Assembly (NCBI RefSeq): GCF_020733705.1
Contig: NZ_JAJFZM010000017.1
Span: 434,001 to 498,000, forward strand
DNA: 64,000 bases
DNA from: Nocardia australiensis
GTDB taxonomy: Bacteria; Actinomycetota; Actinomycetes; Mycobacteriales; Mycobacteriaceae
Direction: 5' to 3'
How positions within the stretch are numbered: position 1 is the stretch's first letter; each line of letters starts with the position of its first letter. A program made the translations under genes and the position numbers. Positions 25,083 through 34,106 of the stretch are shown here, one piece after another. The notes below the pieces were generated by a model. It was not told where the DNA came from. It searched no databases and worked only from the letters and a program-made list of their open reading frames with translations.

Positions 25083-25625
25083 TCACTCCAATTTCTTGAC
25101 GACCTTCTGGACCGTCAGCCACGTGCGCGTGGTGATGTCCTTGCTGTAGGTCTTCTCCATCCAGGCCATGAAGTTCGGGGTGCGCGGCTCGCGGTTGTCG
25201 ATGACCGAGAGAACCACGCGGGCCGCGGCGTCATAGCCGACGATGCGGACACCCGCTTCGGCGTGCTGGAGTAGGTCTTCGGTGAGGTCCGGCGGTACCT
25301 GCTTGAGGAAGGTCGCGGTCAAATAGGTTTCGCGGCAATGCGTAAGGTCGGCGAACGGATCGGCATCGATCAGGTCGACCAGCTGTTCGTAGCCGCGGAT
25401 GATGGTGCCGCCGGGTATTCCGAGCTCGCGGTTCAGCGCTTCCTGAATGCGGTCTTCCAGGTTCGGAACATCGGTATCCGCGCTGTGGAAAACCACGTTA
25501 CCGCTCGACAGCACCGACGCCACCTTCGCGAACCCGAGCCCCTCGAACACCGCACGCAGTTTGTCGTTCTTCATGTTCGGGTTGGCCGGCATGATCCCGC
25601 GCAGCAGCGCCGCGTACCTGTTCAT
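25083..25625 (-). CDS. DUF1697 family protein
   Basis: A 180-residue protein that opens with 'MNRYAALLRGIMPANPNMKN', the DUF1697 signature, followed by 'LRAVFEGLGFAKVASVLSSGNVVF'. The function of the family is unknown. It converges on the GT4 gene with only 5 bp between the stops and lies 76 bp downstream of the hexapeptide acyltransferase gene on the same strand. It is not part of the corresponding M. tuberculosis segment as I recall it, so it may be a lineage-specific insertion. Confidence 0.85.
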   Translation of the reverse strand: MNRYAALLRGIMPANPNMKNDKLRAVFEGLGFAKVASVLSSGNVVFHSADTDVPNLEDRIQEALNRELGIPGGTIIRGYEQLVDLIDADPFADLTHCRETYLTATFLKQVPPDLTEDLLQHAEAGVRIVGYDAAARVVLSVIDNREPRTPNFMAWMEKTYSKDITTRTWLTVQKVVKKLE

Positions 25626-25701
25626 ATGGCCGACCGTACCGATCGCGTCCTACCGGTACCGGCTCGCCCGGCCCTACGTCGAGCGCAAGTCGGTGCGAAC
25701 C

Positions 25702-26451
25702 TCACGCCGATTGGGTGGCGCCGTTCTTCTTACGCTCGATATCTTCCAGCGCGGCAACGTATTTCGCACGCTCCTCGGCACCGGCCTCCCAGGTGTCCTT
25801 ACGGTTCTTGACGACCTTGGCGGGTGCGCCGACGGCGATGCTGTAGTCGGGGATCTCGCCCTTGACGACGGCGTGCGCGCCGAGAACGCAGCCACGCCCG
25901 ACCCGGGTTTCGCGCAGCACGGTCACCTTGGCGGCAATCCAGGTATCGGGGCCGATACGGACCGGGCTCTTCACGATGCCCTGATCCTTGATCGGCATAT
26001 TGATGTCGTCCATGCGGTGGTCGAAGTCGCAGATGTAGCACCAGTCCGCGACCAGCGTCGACTCACCGATCTCGATATCGAGGTAGGTGTTGACGACGTT
26101 GTCCTTACCGAAGACCACCTTGTCACCGATGCGCAACGAACCCTCATGGCAGCGGATCGCGTTGCCGTCACCGATGTGCACCCAGCGACCGATTTCCATC
26201 CGGCCCAGTTCGGGTGTCGCGTGCACCTCGACACCACGGCCGAGGAACACCATGCCGCGCAATATGATGTGCGGGTTCGCCAGCCGGAATTTGAGCAGCC
26301 GGTAGTAGCGCACCAGATACCAGGGCGTGTACGCCCGGTTGGCGAGCACCCAGCGCAGCGATGCCAGGGTCAGAAATCGCGCCTGCAACGGATCCCGGCG
26401 GCGCGATCCACGCCACCGCGAGCGCAACGGTGAGCCCCACATGCTCGTCAC
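25702..26451 (-). CDS. left-handed beta-helix acyltransferase (Rv3034c-like)
   Basis: A hexapeptide-repeat acyltransferase (249 residues). The beta-helix runs from about 75 to 220 with repeats such as 'IGRWVHIGDGNAIRCHEG' and 'IGPDTWIAAKVTVLRETRVG'. His near 'DFDHRM' is a candidate active-site residue. It probably adds an acetyl or other short acyl group to a sugar. The start is GTG 26451 with AAGGAG 8 bp upstream. In mycobacteria the homologue sits in the MGLP locus, whose polysaccharide is acylated with short-chain acids, so a role in glucan decoration is plausible. Confidence 0.87.
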   Translation of the reverse strand: MTSMWGSPLRSRWRGSRRRDPLQARFLTLASLRWVLANRAYTPWYLVRYYRLLKFRLANPHIILRGMVFLGRGVEVHATPELGRMEIGRWVHIGDGNAIRCHEGSLRIGDKVVFGKDNVVNTYLDIEIGESTLVADWCYICDFDHRMDDINMPIKDQGIVKSPVRIGPDTWIAAKVTVLRETRVGRGCVLGAHAVVKGEIPDYSIAVGAPAKVVKNRKDTWEAGAEERAKYVAALEDIERKKNGATQSA

Positions 26452-26757
26452 GAACGGTCTCCTTCGTGGTCCTCCGGGTCGCCGCCCGACCCGGCCGCGA
26501 CAGATAGAGCCTAACGGGCGCGGTCAGAGCCGGGCCGCGCAGAGCCCGTACCAGGCCAAGCGAGTGCGAGCCCGGCCACCGATCTGCCTGCACCGTCGAT
26601 GGAAGCGGTGACCGCCCGGGACTCGTACACCCGGCGGCGGCCCTCCCGTACAGTGACTCCGAACCCGTACGCGGACACCCGGACCGGGTGTTGAGCGGGG
26701 CGAGGTTCGACGCGCTTTCAGTCTTGTGCGTCCGGCCAAACGACAGGAGAGCAGCAG
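26452..26757. other. divergent promoter region
   Basis: The 306 bp contain no convincing gene. TACAGT at 26650-26655 could be a -10 for the lipoprotein gene. A short dyad ACACCCGG-A-CCGGGTGT lies at 26675-26691. ACAGGAGAG just before 26758 is the ribosome site of the lipoprotein gene. Confidence 0.4.
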
Positions 26758-28089
26758 GTGCGAAGCGGCGGCGTACTGGCTAGTTCCAGGTGGCGACCCG
26801 TCCGGCGGCGAGCAATGCTATCGCTGGCCGCTGTCGGCGCGCTGACGTTGGCCGGTTGTGGCACCGATGTCGACGACATCACCGTCGGCGCGGGCACGGG
26901 ATGGCCTGGCGCCTATCACGATGGTGGCAACAGCGGAACCAGCCCGGTGACCGGATCGCGCAAGCTGGCTCTGGACTGGGCGCGGCCGATCGGCGGTCCG
27001 ATCGCGCAGCCGGTGACCATCGGCGTCGAGGGACAGATGTTCCTCACCGGCCGGACCTCGTCCTGTACGGTTTTCTCCTTCCAGATGTCCAGCGGCCGCA
27101 AGCGCTTCTGCAATCCGACCGGCCCGAGCGCGATCTCGGCACCGACGCTCGTCGACGGCGGTACCAACGTGTACTTCGGTGACGACGGCGCGGTGAACTC
27201 GTTCAACTATCTCGGACAACCGCGCTGGCGCACACCGGTAGCCGGGGTTCCGGTGTCGGTGCAGTTCACCGGCGACGGGAATGTGCTGACGGTAACCCAA
27301 TCCGGTCAGCTGGACGTGCTGTCGCGCCAGACCGGTGACCGGGTGGTCGCGACCATGCAGCTGCTCGGCGAGCCGGATTTCCTGGAGAACCCGAACCTCA
27401 CCCGACCGGCCTCCGAAGAAGGCCTCGACGATTGTGTCACCGGCGGACCGCAGTGCGCGGTCGCGAATATCGCGGCCGTCGACGAGTCGACCGGCCGCTT
27501 CTTCGTCACGGTACGCAGGCCAGGTGAGCGGAATTCCGCGCTGGTCGCATTGCGCTACGGCGACAAGAAGATCGAGCAGCTGTGGCGGGCGGAGATCCTC
27601 ACCGACGGCAGCGCGACGAGCCCGGCCCTGTCCGCCGACGGCGCCACCGTCTACGTCGGCGACAACAGCCGCAGGCTCATCGCGCTCGACACCGGCGACG
27701 GCCACACGAAATGGACGCACGCGCTCGAATGGACTCCGCGCGGCGGCATTTCGGTCGACAGCGACGGCCTCATCATCCCCGCGGGCGACGAAGGGTACCT
27801 GCTGGCCTTGCGCGATAACGGCGACTCCGTCGAATCCGTCTGGGAGCGTAAGGATCTCGTGCTGCGTGGCACTCCGGTTCAGACTGCGGGCGACACCGGC
27901 TACACCGCGGCCGCGATCGGCGAGGGCTTGAATCTCATCACCTTCGACACCAAAACGGGCGCGACGGTCGATTCCGACGTGCTGCCCGACGCCGAGGGGA
28001 CCACCACCGGCACGTCCGTCGGAGCCAAGGGTGAGGTCGTCGTGGCAACTCGCATCGGCGAGGTATTCACGTTCAAGCCTGAACGGTAG
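26758..28089 (+). CDS. secreted PQQ-type beta-propeller lipoprotein (Rv3035-like)
   Basis: A 443-residue predicted lipoprotein. The signal peptide (about 1-34) ends in the lipobox LAGC with Cys34. The rest is a run of beta-propeller blades with PQQ-like motifs such as 'GDNSRRLIALDTGDGHTKWT', lacking the residues expected for a PQQ dehydrogenase. It is probably a binding or scaffold protein at the outer face of the membrane. GTG 26758 follows CAGGAGAG. The neighbours are glucan and methyltransferase genes; a link with export or assembly of that polysaccharide is only a guess. Confidence 0.88.
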   Translation: MRSGGVLASSRWRPVRRRAMLSLAAVGALTLAGCGTDVDDITVGAGTGWPGAYHDGGNSGTSPVTGSRKLALDWARPIGGPIAQPVTIGVEGQMFLTGRTSSCTVFSFQMSSGRKRFCNPTGPSAISAPTLVDGGTNVYFGDDGAVNSFNYLGQPRWRTPVAGVPVSVQFTGDGNVLTVTQSGQLDVLSRQTGDRVVATMQLLGEPDFLENPNLTRPASEEGLDDCVTGGPQCAVANIAAVDESTGRFFVTVRRPGERNSALVALRYGDKKIEQLWRAEILTDGSATSPALSADGATVYVGDNSRRLIALDTGDGHTKWTHALEWTPRGGISVDSDGLIIPAGDEGYLLALRDNGDSVESVWERKDLVLRGTPVQTAGDTGYTAAAIGEGLNLITFDTKTGATVDSDVLPDAEGTTTGTSVGAKGEVVVATRIGEVFTFKPER

Positions 28090-28107
28090 TCGGCGCGAGC
28101 GCCGCAG

Positions 28108-29274
28108 CTATCCGATATGCGCGGTGCACAGGAATACCGCTGCGGTGCGCCCGATTCGGGTGATAACCAGCGAATAGGGCTGGGAGCCGTTCGGTTTCAG
28201 CTTGCGCCGTAATTGGTCCGGATCGATATCGACGCCACGCACCAGAATCTCCAGTGCTCCACAGTCGTGCTTGCGCAGTTGCGCGCGAAGGCTCTTCTCG
28301 CGGAACTCGAGCCGCTCGACGATACGGAAGCCACGCTGCCCGGCAGGCACCCGGTCACCGGTGAGATAGGCGATGCGCGGGTCCAGTTGCCACAGACCGT
28401 GTTTCGCGGCGTAATGCCGCACCAGCCCCGCCCGCACCACCGCGCCGTCCGGGTCGATGATCCACTCCCCCGGATCCCGTTCGGGGATCTCGGCCGGATC
28501 GGTGTCGGTAAGACTCCAGGATTCGCCGCTACCGCTGAGCACCGTCGCACGCCGGGTGACGCCTCCGGCCAGCCCGGGCGACCACAGGCACGCCTCGCGA
28601 ACGGCACCGTCCAACGACACCACCTCGATCTCACCGGCCCAGTCGAGTCGGTCGAAATCCAGTCCGGGAGCGCACTTTACGGCGAGATCGCGGCCAGGAT
28701 AGGCGGCGAGCAGATCGGGTAGCGGCGGTTGCAGTTTCGCCGGATCGTGGGTGCGGCGGCCATCCGCCCGCCGGGCGGGATCGGCGATCACCACCGTGCC
28801 CGTGCTACATGAGACCAGCGCATCTGCCTTGGCCAGCAACACATTCCGGGTTCCGGCCAGATTGTGCGCGGCCATCGACAGCCGCACGTCGTCCAGGTCA
28901 CTACCGATCACGGCGGGACTCACCCGAGCCAGTTCGCCGAGTTCGGCGCCGATCGAGCAGGTCACGTCGTGCACGGCGCGACCGGCCAGGCGGGCGGCGC
29001 GATGGCGTGCCACCAGGGTCGGTGTCGCCTGCTGCAGTGCGTCGTCGGTGAACAGCCACCCGTTGGCGTCGGCCAGTTTGGCGCGCGCCCGGCGACGCAG
29101 CCGCACGGTCTCGACCAGTGCCGCCGCGCGGTCACCATACGCGCGACGCACCCGGTCGAGATCGCGTAGGTGCGTCGCGGAGGTCAGCTCCAGCCGGTCC
29201 ACCTCGGTCAGCGCGGCATGGCCCGCAGTGCTGCCGAGGAAGGCGACATCGTCACGGCCGAAGCTGTATCCCAC
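28108..29274 (-). CDS. class I methyltransferase with THUMP-like C-terminus (Rv3037c-like)
   Basis: A 388-residue protein with a Rossmann methyltransferase core ('VHDVTCSIGAELGELARVS..VIGSDLDD', 'VVIADPARR') and a C-terminal THUMP-like domain ('GVDIDPDQLRRKLKP'). Such proteins resemble rRNA or tRNA methyltransferases, and the 'DPAR' motif recalls N-methylation of bases. The start is GTG 29274, overlapping the last base of the upstream gene's TAG stop; a longer frame reaching 30015 is a shadow of that gene. The substrate is unknown, and its place beside sugar genes leaves RNA or carbohydrate modification open. Confidence 0.83.
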   Translation of the reverse strand: MGYSFGRDDVAFLGSTAGHAALTEVDRLELTSATHLRDLDRVRRAYGDRAAALVETVRLRRRARAKLADANGWLFTDDALQQATPTLVARHRAARLAGRAVHDVTCSIGAELGELARVSPAVIGSDLDDVRLSMAAHNLAGTRNVLLAKADALVSCSTGTVVIADPARRADGRRTHDPAKLQPPLPDLLAAYPGRDLAVKCAPGLDFDRLDWAGEIEVVSLDGAVREACLWSPGLAGGVTRRATVLSGSGESWSLTDTDPAEIPERDPGEWIIDPDGAVVRAGLVRHYAAKHGLWQLDPRIAYLTGDRVPAGQRGFRIVERLEFREKSLRAQLRKHDCGALEILVRGVDIDPDQLRRKLKPNGSQPYSLVITRIGRTAAVFLCTAHIG

Positions 29275-30251
29275 TACTTGGCGGAGGCGCCCGGCTTCAC
29301 GCCGGTGATCATGGCGTTGTAGAAGAACTGACGCGGCACCACGCGGCGCATAACGTTCTCGTCCAACCAGCTCAGCCGCAACCATGCCTTGTACATCGCG
29401 AGCCGGTAGCCCATGGTGAGCTTCTCCTCTGGCACCGCGGCCTCGAAGGTACGCACCGGCCAGCCCCACAGCGCGGCCGCGAATTCCTCGGTGGTCGCCT
29501 GCACGTCGACGGCGCCCGCCGAGGAGGCCATGGCCTCCAGCTGACGCGGATCGAAGGTGTGCAGATCGACGACCGCCTCCAGCGCCGCGGCGCGTGAGGA
29601 CTCGTCCAGCTCGGCCTGCGGACGCCGCCAGCCTGCCAGCGCGGGAATCTTGGTGACGGTGGTGGTGGCCTTCCAGGTGATCCGACCGAGCCAGCGAGCG
29701 TAGAAGTTGCCCGCGGTGGTCGGCTCGCCCGCGAAGACCAAACGCCCGCCCGGCTTGAGTACCCGCAGGCATTCCTTCAGTGCGAGTTCGACATCGGGGA
29801 TGTGGTGCAGCACCGCGTGCCCGACCACCAGATCGAAGGTGTCGTCGTCGTAGGGGATGGTCTCGGCGTCGGCGACGCGACCGTCTACATCGAGTCCGAG
29901 GTGCTCGGCGTTGCGCAGCGCGACCTTCACCATGCCAGGAGACAGATCGGTGACCGAGCCCGATTTCGCGACGCCCGACTGCATGAGGTTCAGTAGGAAG
30001 AAGCCGGTGCCACAACCCAATTCCAGAGCGCGCTCGTACGGCAGCGGGGCTGAGCCGACAGCGGCGTCGAAGCGACCGCGCGCATATTCGATGCAGCGCT
30101 CGTCATAGGAAATGGACCATTTGTCGTCGTAGGTCTCGGCTTCCCAGTCGTGGTAGAGCACCTGGGCGAGCTTCGTATCCTTGAGCGCTGCTTCGACCTC
30201 GGCCTCGGTGGCGTGCGGGTTCGGCGCGGGGTCGTCTGGACGTGCGGTCAT
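29274..30251 (-). CDS. SAM-dependent methyltransferase (Rv3038c-like)
   Basis: A class I methyltransferase (325 residues). Motif I is 'ALELGCGTGFFLLNLM' near residue 78, followed by 'VTDLSPGMVKVA' and 'VVGHAVLHHIPDV'. The C-terminal half ('YRLAMYKAWLRLSWLDENVM') resembles lipid or small-molecule methyltransferases. ATG 30251 is preferred to a TTG three codons upstream. It overlaps the next gene by one base (TAGTG), giving tight coupling of two methyltransferases. Function unproven; O-methylation of a sugar or lipid fits the neighbourhood. Confidence 0.87.
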   Translation of the reverse strand: MTARPDDPAPNPHATEAEVEAALKDTKLAQVLYHDWEAETYDDKWSISYDERCIEYARGRFDAAVGSAPLPYERALELGCGTGFFLLNLMQSGVAKSGSVTDLSPGMVKVALRNAEHLGLDVDGRVADAETIPYDDDTFDLVVGHAVLHHIPDVELALKECLRVLKPGGRLVFAGEPTTAGNFYARWLGRITWKATTTVTKIPALAGWRRPQAELDESSRAAALEAVVDLHTFDPRQLEAMASSAGAVDVQATTEEFAAALWGWPVRTFEAAVPEEKLTMGYRLAMYKAWLRLSWLDENVMRRVVPRQFFYNAMITGVKPGASAK

Positions 30252-30288
30252 GGTGGGCAAGCCTACATAAATCCCCAGATGAGGCGAG

Positions 30289-31065
30289 CTATCGACCCAC
30301 GAATTCGGCCGACCCTGGACCGTTGTCCTGATAAGAACCTGTTCCTATCAGGCGATCCTCGGTAGTGAATAAATCAGACCACTCGGTCCTCGCGCGATCG
30401 AGGCCGTGCGGTCCCGCCTCGAACACCGCTTTCGCCGCCGCGAGCGCCCGCGCCGGACCGTTGGTGAACCGACCCGTCCAGCGCATCGCGGCGACATAGA
30501 CATCGTCCGGTGCGACCACCTCGTCGACCAATCCGAGCGCCAGCGCCTCGTCCGGTTCCACGAAACGGCCGGTGTACACGAGATCCTTAGCCGCGCTGGG
30601 ACCGATGAGCAACGTCAGCCTGCGAATGCCCGCCAACGGGATGAGCCCGGCCTTGATCTGCGGTAGACCGAGCTTGACATTGTCGCCGATGATGCGGTGG
30701 TCGGCCCCGAGCGCGAGCTCGAGCCCACCGCCGAGGCAATAGCCGCTGATCGCGGCAACAGTCGGTTGCGGCACCCTGGCCAGGCAGCCGAGCGCCGCCT
30801 GTAGGTCACCCGCCATCGCGCTCGCCTGGTCCGCGTCCAGCGCCGACAGCTCGGCGAAATCGTCGCCCGCCGAGAACACCCGCTCGTCGCCGTAGACGAT
30901 CAACGCCGCGACCCTCGTATCAGCGGCGACCACATCGGCGGCCTCGGCCAGTTCCCGCACCAGCTGCACGTTGAGTTGATTCATCGGCGGGCGGGTGATC
31001 CGCAGGACGGCCACGCCGCGCGCGGCATCCCCCTCGGGCAGATCCAGGGTCACGAATTCGGCCAT
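30289..31065 (-). CDS. enoyl-CoA hydratase/isomerase family protein (EchA17-like)
   Basis: A crotonase-fold protein (258 residues). Oxyanion-hole segments are 'RVFSAGDDFAEL' near residue 62 and 'ISGYCLGGGLELALGAD' near 108. It is a likely fatty-acid beta-oxidation hydratase or isomerase. Its position corresponds to echA17 (Rv3039c) of M. tuberculosis. It is the third of several same-strand genes with small gaps and could share a transcript with the methyltransferases downstream. Confidence 0.9.
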   Translation of the reverse strand: MAEFVTLDLPEGDAARGVAVLRITRPPMNQLNVQLVRELAEAADVVAADTRVAALIVYGDERVFSAGDDFAELSALDADQASAMAGDLQAALGCLARVPQPTVAAISGYCLGGGLELALGADHRIIGDNVKLGLPQIKAGLIPLAGIRRLTLLIGPSAAKDLVYTGRFVEPDEALALGLVDEVVAPDDVYVAAMRWTGRFTNGPARALAAAKAVFEAGPHGLDRARTEWSDLFTTEDRLIGTGSYQDNGPGSAEFVGR

Positions 31066-31099
31066 GGGAGGCCACGCTACCGGGTCGCCGTCGACGTCC

Positions 31100-31939
31100 T
31101 CACTCGCGGACGGATCCCTTCAGCCGACCCTGATCCGGCAGATCGGCGAAGTAGCGCTGATTGTCCGGGAACATCAGCACCTGGCGTCCCCCGCCATCCG
31201 AAAGCACCGGCATGATCGGATCGATCCGCACCTCGGCCGCGAGAACCTCGGCGGTGCTGGCGAACTCGCCGAGCGCCACCAGCTGCGACCACGTCGGCGG
31301 CAGCAGGATGTCGGTGCCCGCGCGCCACCGATCCAGCGCTTCGACCGGAGTACGCCACTGCACCTCGTCGGCCTCGGAGGTCGCGCCGTCGGCCAGCTGT
31401 CCTTCGGGCAGGACCGCGACGAAGAACCGGGTGTCGTAACGGCGCGGCTCGATGACCGGGGTGATCCAATTCGCCCACGGCCGAAGCAGATCCGCGCGCA
31501 ACACCAGCTTCTCCGCAGCCAAGAAAGCCGCGAGCGACACATCGCGGCGCTCCAGCGCACCCCTGGCATCGCGATATCCGGTCGTATCGGAGACAACGCT
31601 GTCAGCGGTCGGCCCCGCCAGCAGCACGCCGCATTCCTCGAACGTCTCACGCACCGCGGCGGCCACCAACGCCTTGGCACGAACCTCGGTGGTCCCGAAT
31701 TTCGCGGCCCACCACGCCGGCTCGGGCCCAGCCCAGTCGATATCGGCCGTGCCATCGGACGGATCGACACCGCCGCCGGGAAAGACCGTCATACCAGCGG
31801 CGAACGCCATCGCCCCAACTCTGCGCTGCAAAAACACCTCGGGCCCAGCGGCACTGTCGCGCACCACCATGACCGTCGAGGCATCTTTGACCACCGGAAC
31901 TCGCGACTGAGAGTCGGCCGGCACATTTATCTCACTCAC
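31100..31939 (-). CDS. NUDIX hydrolase (Rv3040c-like)
   Basis: A NUDIX protein of about 279 residues. 'FPGGGVDPSDG' starts the Nudix box and 'AAAVRETFEECGVLL' completes it after an insertion of about 30 residues, the arrangement seen in NUDT7/NUDT19-like CoA-pyrophosphatase relatives. Hydrolysis of acyl-CoA or another nucleoside diphosphate derivative is likely. The frame is open to 32086, but homology begins after 'QSVSEINVP', so GTG 31939 (or 31948) is the probable start. It lies 34 bp upstream of the crotonase gene. Confidence 0.85.
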   Translation of the reverse strand: MSEINVPADSQSRVPVVKDASTVMVVRDSAAGPEVFLQRRVGAMAFAAGMTVFPGGGVDPSDGTADIDWAGPEPAWWAAKFGTTEVRAKALVAAAVRETFEECGVLLAGPTADSVVSDTTGYRDARGALERRDVSLAAFLAAEKLVLRADLLRPWANWITPVIEPRRYDTRFFVAVLPEGQLADGATSEADEVQWRTPVEALDRWRAGTDILLPPTWSQLVALGEFASTAEVLAAEVRIDPIMPVLSDGGGRQVLMFPDNQRYFADLPDQGRLKGSVRE

Positions 31940-32089
31940 ACTCTGCACCCTAATTGCACCCCAACCCCGCCTGCCACACGTCCCCATGCACACGCCCACT
32001 CGCCACGACACCAGTTTCCAAGCGAGGCGCGACCGAACACTGAACGTTCGCGCACGCGGACACGCCACGCCAGCGGCCGAATACACCCA

Positions 32090-32923
32090 CTACCGAGATC
32101 GATGCCTACCCAACCTGCGAGAACGACGAGCAAAGTACCGTCCGTCAACCCGATTGAGCGCAATCGATTGACTGAAGGCCTTACTCAGATTGTCGGAGGT
32201 CAGCACATCCGGCAGCAAACCCTGCGCGACAACCGACCCCTCGTTCAGCAGCAGACCATGAGTGAAGCCGGGAGGAATCTCCTCGACGTGATGGGTGACC
32301 AGCACCATGGCGGGTGCGTCCGGGTCGGCGGCCAGGTCGCCCAGGCGTTCCACCAGTTCCTCACGGCCGCCGAGATCCAGCCCCGCACCGGGTTCATCGA
32401 GCAGCAGCAACTCCGGGTCGGTCATCAACGCTCGGGCGATGAGGACCCGTTTGCGTTCGCCCTCGGAGAGCGTGCTGTAGGTGCGATCGGAAAGATGTTC
32501 CGCGCCGAGGCTTTCGAGCATGTCGATGGCGCGATCGGTGTCGCGGTCTTCGTAGCGTTCACGCCAGCGGCCGAGCACGGCATAGCCCGCGGACACCACC
32601 AGGTCGCTGACCTTTTCGTCGCGCGGGATGCGGCTGGCCACCGCGGCCGAGGACAACCCGATGCGCGGGCGCAACTCGCTGACATTCGTTTTGCCGATCA
32701 CCTCACCGAGCAGGTGAGCGATGCCCGAGGTGGGATGCACCTCGGCGGCGGCCATTCGCAACAGTGAGGTCTTACCCGCGCCGTTGGGCCCGAGGACAAC
32801 CCAGCGTTCGTCGAGCTCGACCTGCCAGGTGACTGGACCGACGAGGGTGTGACCCGAACGTCGGATGGTCACGTCGGTGAAATCGATGAGCAGATCGGGA
32901 TCTGGTTGTGGCACGGGCTCCAT
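32090..32923 (-). CDS. ABC transporter ATP-binding protein (Rv3041c-like)
   Basis: A stand-alone ABC ATPase (277 residues). Walker A is GPNGAGKT (45-52), the signature is LSEGERKR, Walker B is LLLLDEPGAGLD, and 'VTHHVEEIP' holds the switch histidine. It resembles YlmA/ModF-type iron-related ATPases. No permease gene is adjacent, so the partner is elsewhere or the protein is not a transporter subunit. ATG 32923 is chosen because the family N-terminus starts there; the frame extends 20 codons upstream. Confidence 0.9.
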   Translation of the reverse strand: MEPVPQPDPDLLIDFTDVTIRRSGHTLVGPVTWQVELDERWVVLGPNGAGKTSLLRMAAAEVHPTSGIAHLLGEVIGKTNVSELRPRIGLSSAAVASRIPRDEKVSDLVVSAGYAVLGRWRERYEDRDTDRAIDMLESLGAEHLSDRTYSTLSEGERKRVLIARALMTDPELLLLDEPGAGLDLGGREELVERLGDLAADPDAPAMVLVTHHVEEIPPGFTHGLLLNEGSVVAQGLLPDVLTSDNLSKAFSQSIALNRVDGRYFARRSRRLGRHRSR

Positions 32924-33165
32924 CTTTGCCCAAAACCGCCGCGCTCGTACGACCGCCCCACACCGGCTTCGACGACCTGGCAATCTTCCGAAGGCAACAC
33001 CCGGCGGTAACTTCGACGGTCGACCGAATCACTCGCAGACAATCTTGCGTCAGGTCGACCGGCGACCGGAATATCGGAGCGCGAATCACCTGCCGCCGCA
33101 CGGATCGCGCCCGATATCGGCAATCAGCGAGCGAACTCCGAGGATCGTCCGGGCGCCGCACGAAC

Positions 33166-33933
33166 TCACTCTTGGCCCGGCACCGCGATCACGGTCATCG
33201 AGCCCGGTGTCACCTCGGTGAAACCGGCATCGCGTACCGCGACCGCGCTGCCGTGAGTCACCCGATCGACCAGCCCGGCCCACCGCTGCGAATCGGATTC
33301 CCGTACCGCACAGCGGAACTCGCACCGCGACCATCGATAGGCGTGCTCCGTCGAGAGCGCGCCCGCAAGCAACATACTCGCGTGCCCCACCTGAGCGGCG
33401 GCCTTGCCGAGCGTCATACCGAGCGCCGAATTCACCCACAGCACAGGCAGATCGGGGTCTGGTTGCCCCGGATCGTCATACTCGAGATCGGTGCCACCGA
33501 TTTGCAGGCGCTTGATCCGTGGATCGATCGCACCCACCGGCCCCGGCACGAAAGCACGCGCCCGCGCACCGTCCACCTCGACAGTCACCCCGTCCACGTC
33601 GTTCGCGGCCAGCCATTGCGCGCCGCGCGCCCGGCGTGCGACCTTTCGGATCCGCGAACGCTTCCACGTCAGGAACCGCTGTTCCCACTCACCGCCGGGG
33701 CCCACTCGCTCGTCAAGGCACAACGCGACCGCCGCAGCGGCGGCCGCCTCGAGTAGTGCGCTGCGACGCGGCGGGTCGAGCTTCGGGATATGCAGCACCA
33801 TCTGCATGGCCTGCACCATGGCGGGATCATCGGGGTCGCCGAGTCCGCCGTAACCAGCGGCGAGCTCCACGTGCCTGGCTTGGAATCCGGCCGTATCCGG
33901 GACTATTTCGCTGTCATCGCGAGTGTCGGTCAT
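33166..33933 (-). CDS. peptidyl-tRNA hydrolase PTH2-like protein
   Basis: A 255-residue protein. Residues about 170-255 match the PTH2 fold: 'LWVNSALGMTLGKAAAQVGHASM' carries the K..AQ..HA active-site pattern, followed by the strand/helix order ending 'TVIAVPGQE'. The N-terminal 165 residues have no domain I recognise. It could release peptidyl-tRNA or act on another tRNA-like ester. ATG 33933 has GAGG 6 bp upstream; an adjacent ATG at 33936 is too close. It lies between the ABC ATPase and serB2 genes, where M. tuberculosis has none as I recall. Confidence 0.75.
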   Translation of the reverse strand: MTDTRDDSEIVPDTAGFQARHVELAAGYGGLGDPDDPAMVQAMQMVLHIPKLDPPRRSALLEAAAAAAVALCLDERVGPGGEWEQRFLTWKRSRIRKVARRARGAQWLAANDVDGVTVEVDGARARAFVPGPVGAIDPRIKRLQIGGTDLEYDDPGQPDPDLPVLWVNSALGMTLGKAAAQVGHASMLLAGALSTEHAYRWSRCEFRCAVRESDSQRWAGLVDRVTHGSAVAVRDAGFTEVTPGSMTVIAVPGQE

Positions 33934-34106
33934 CATTCACCTCGAGCGTCGACGAAAACTTCCGCACAGATTCGATGCCCGGCTCCTATCTCCGGGCGAA
34001 TTCGAGCGTCAGCCGAGCAGCCTCTCGATCGCCGAAAGATCAACTCCGCCAGCCTACCGAGACGAATGCGATACGCGAGGCGAGTCGCTGACGAGCCCGC
34101 GGCGCG

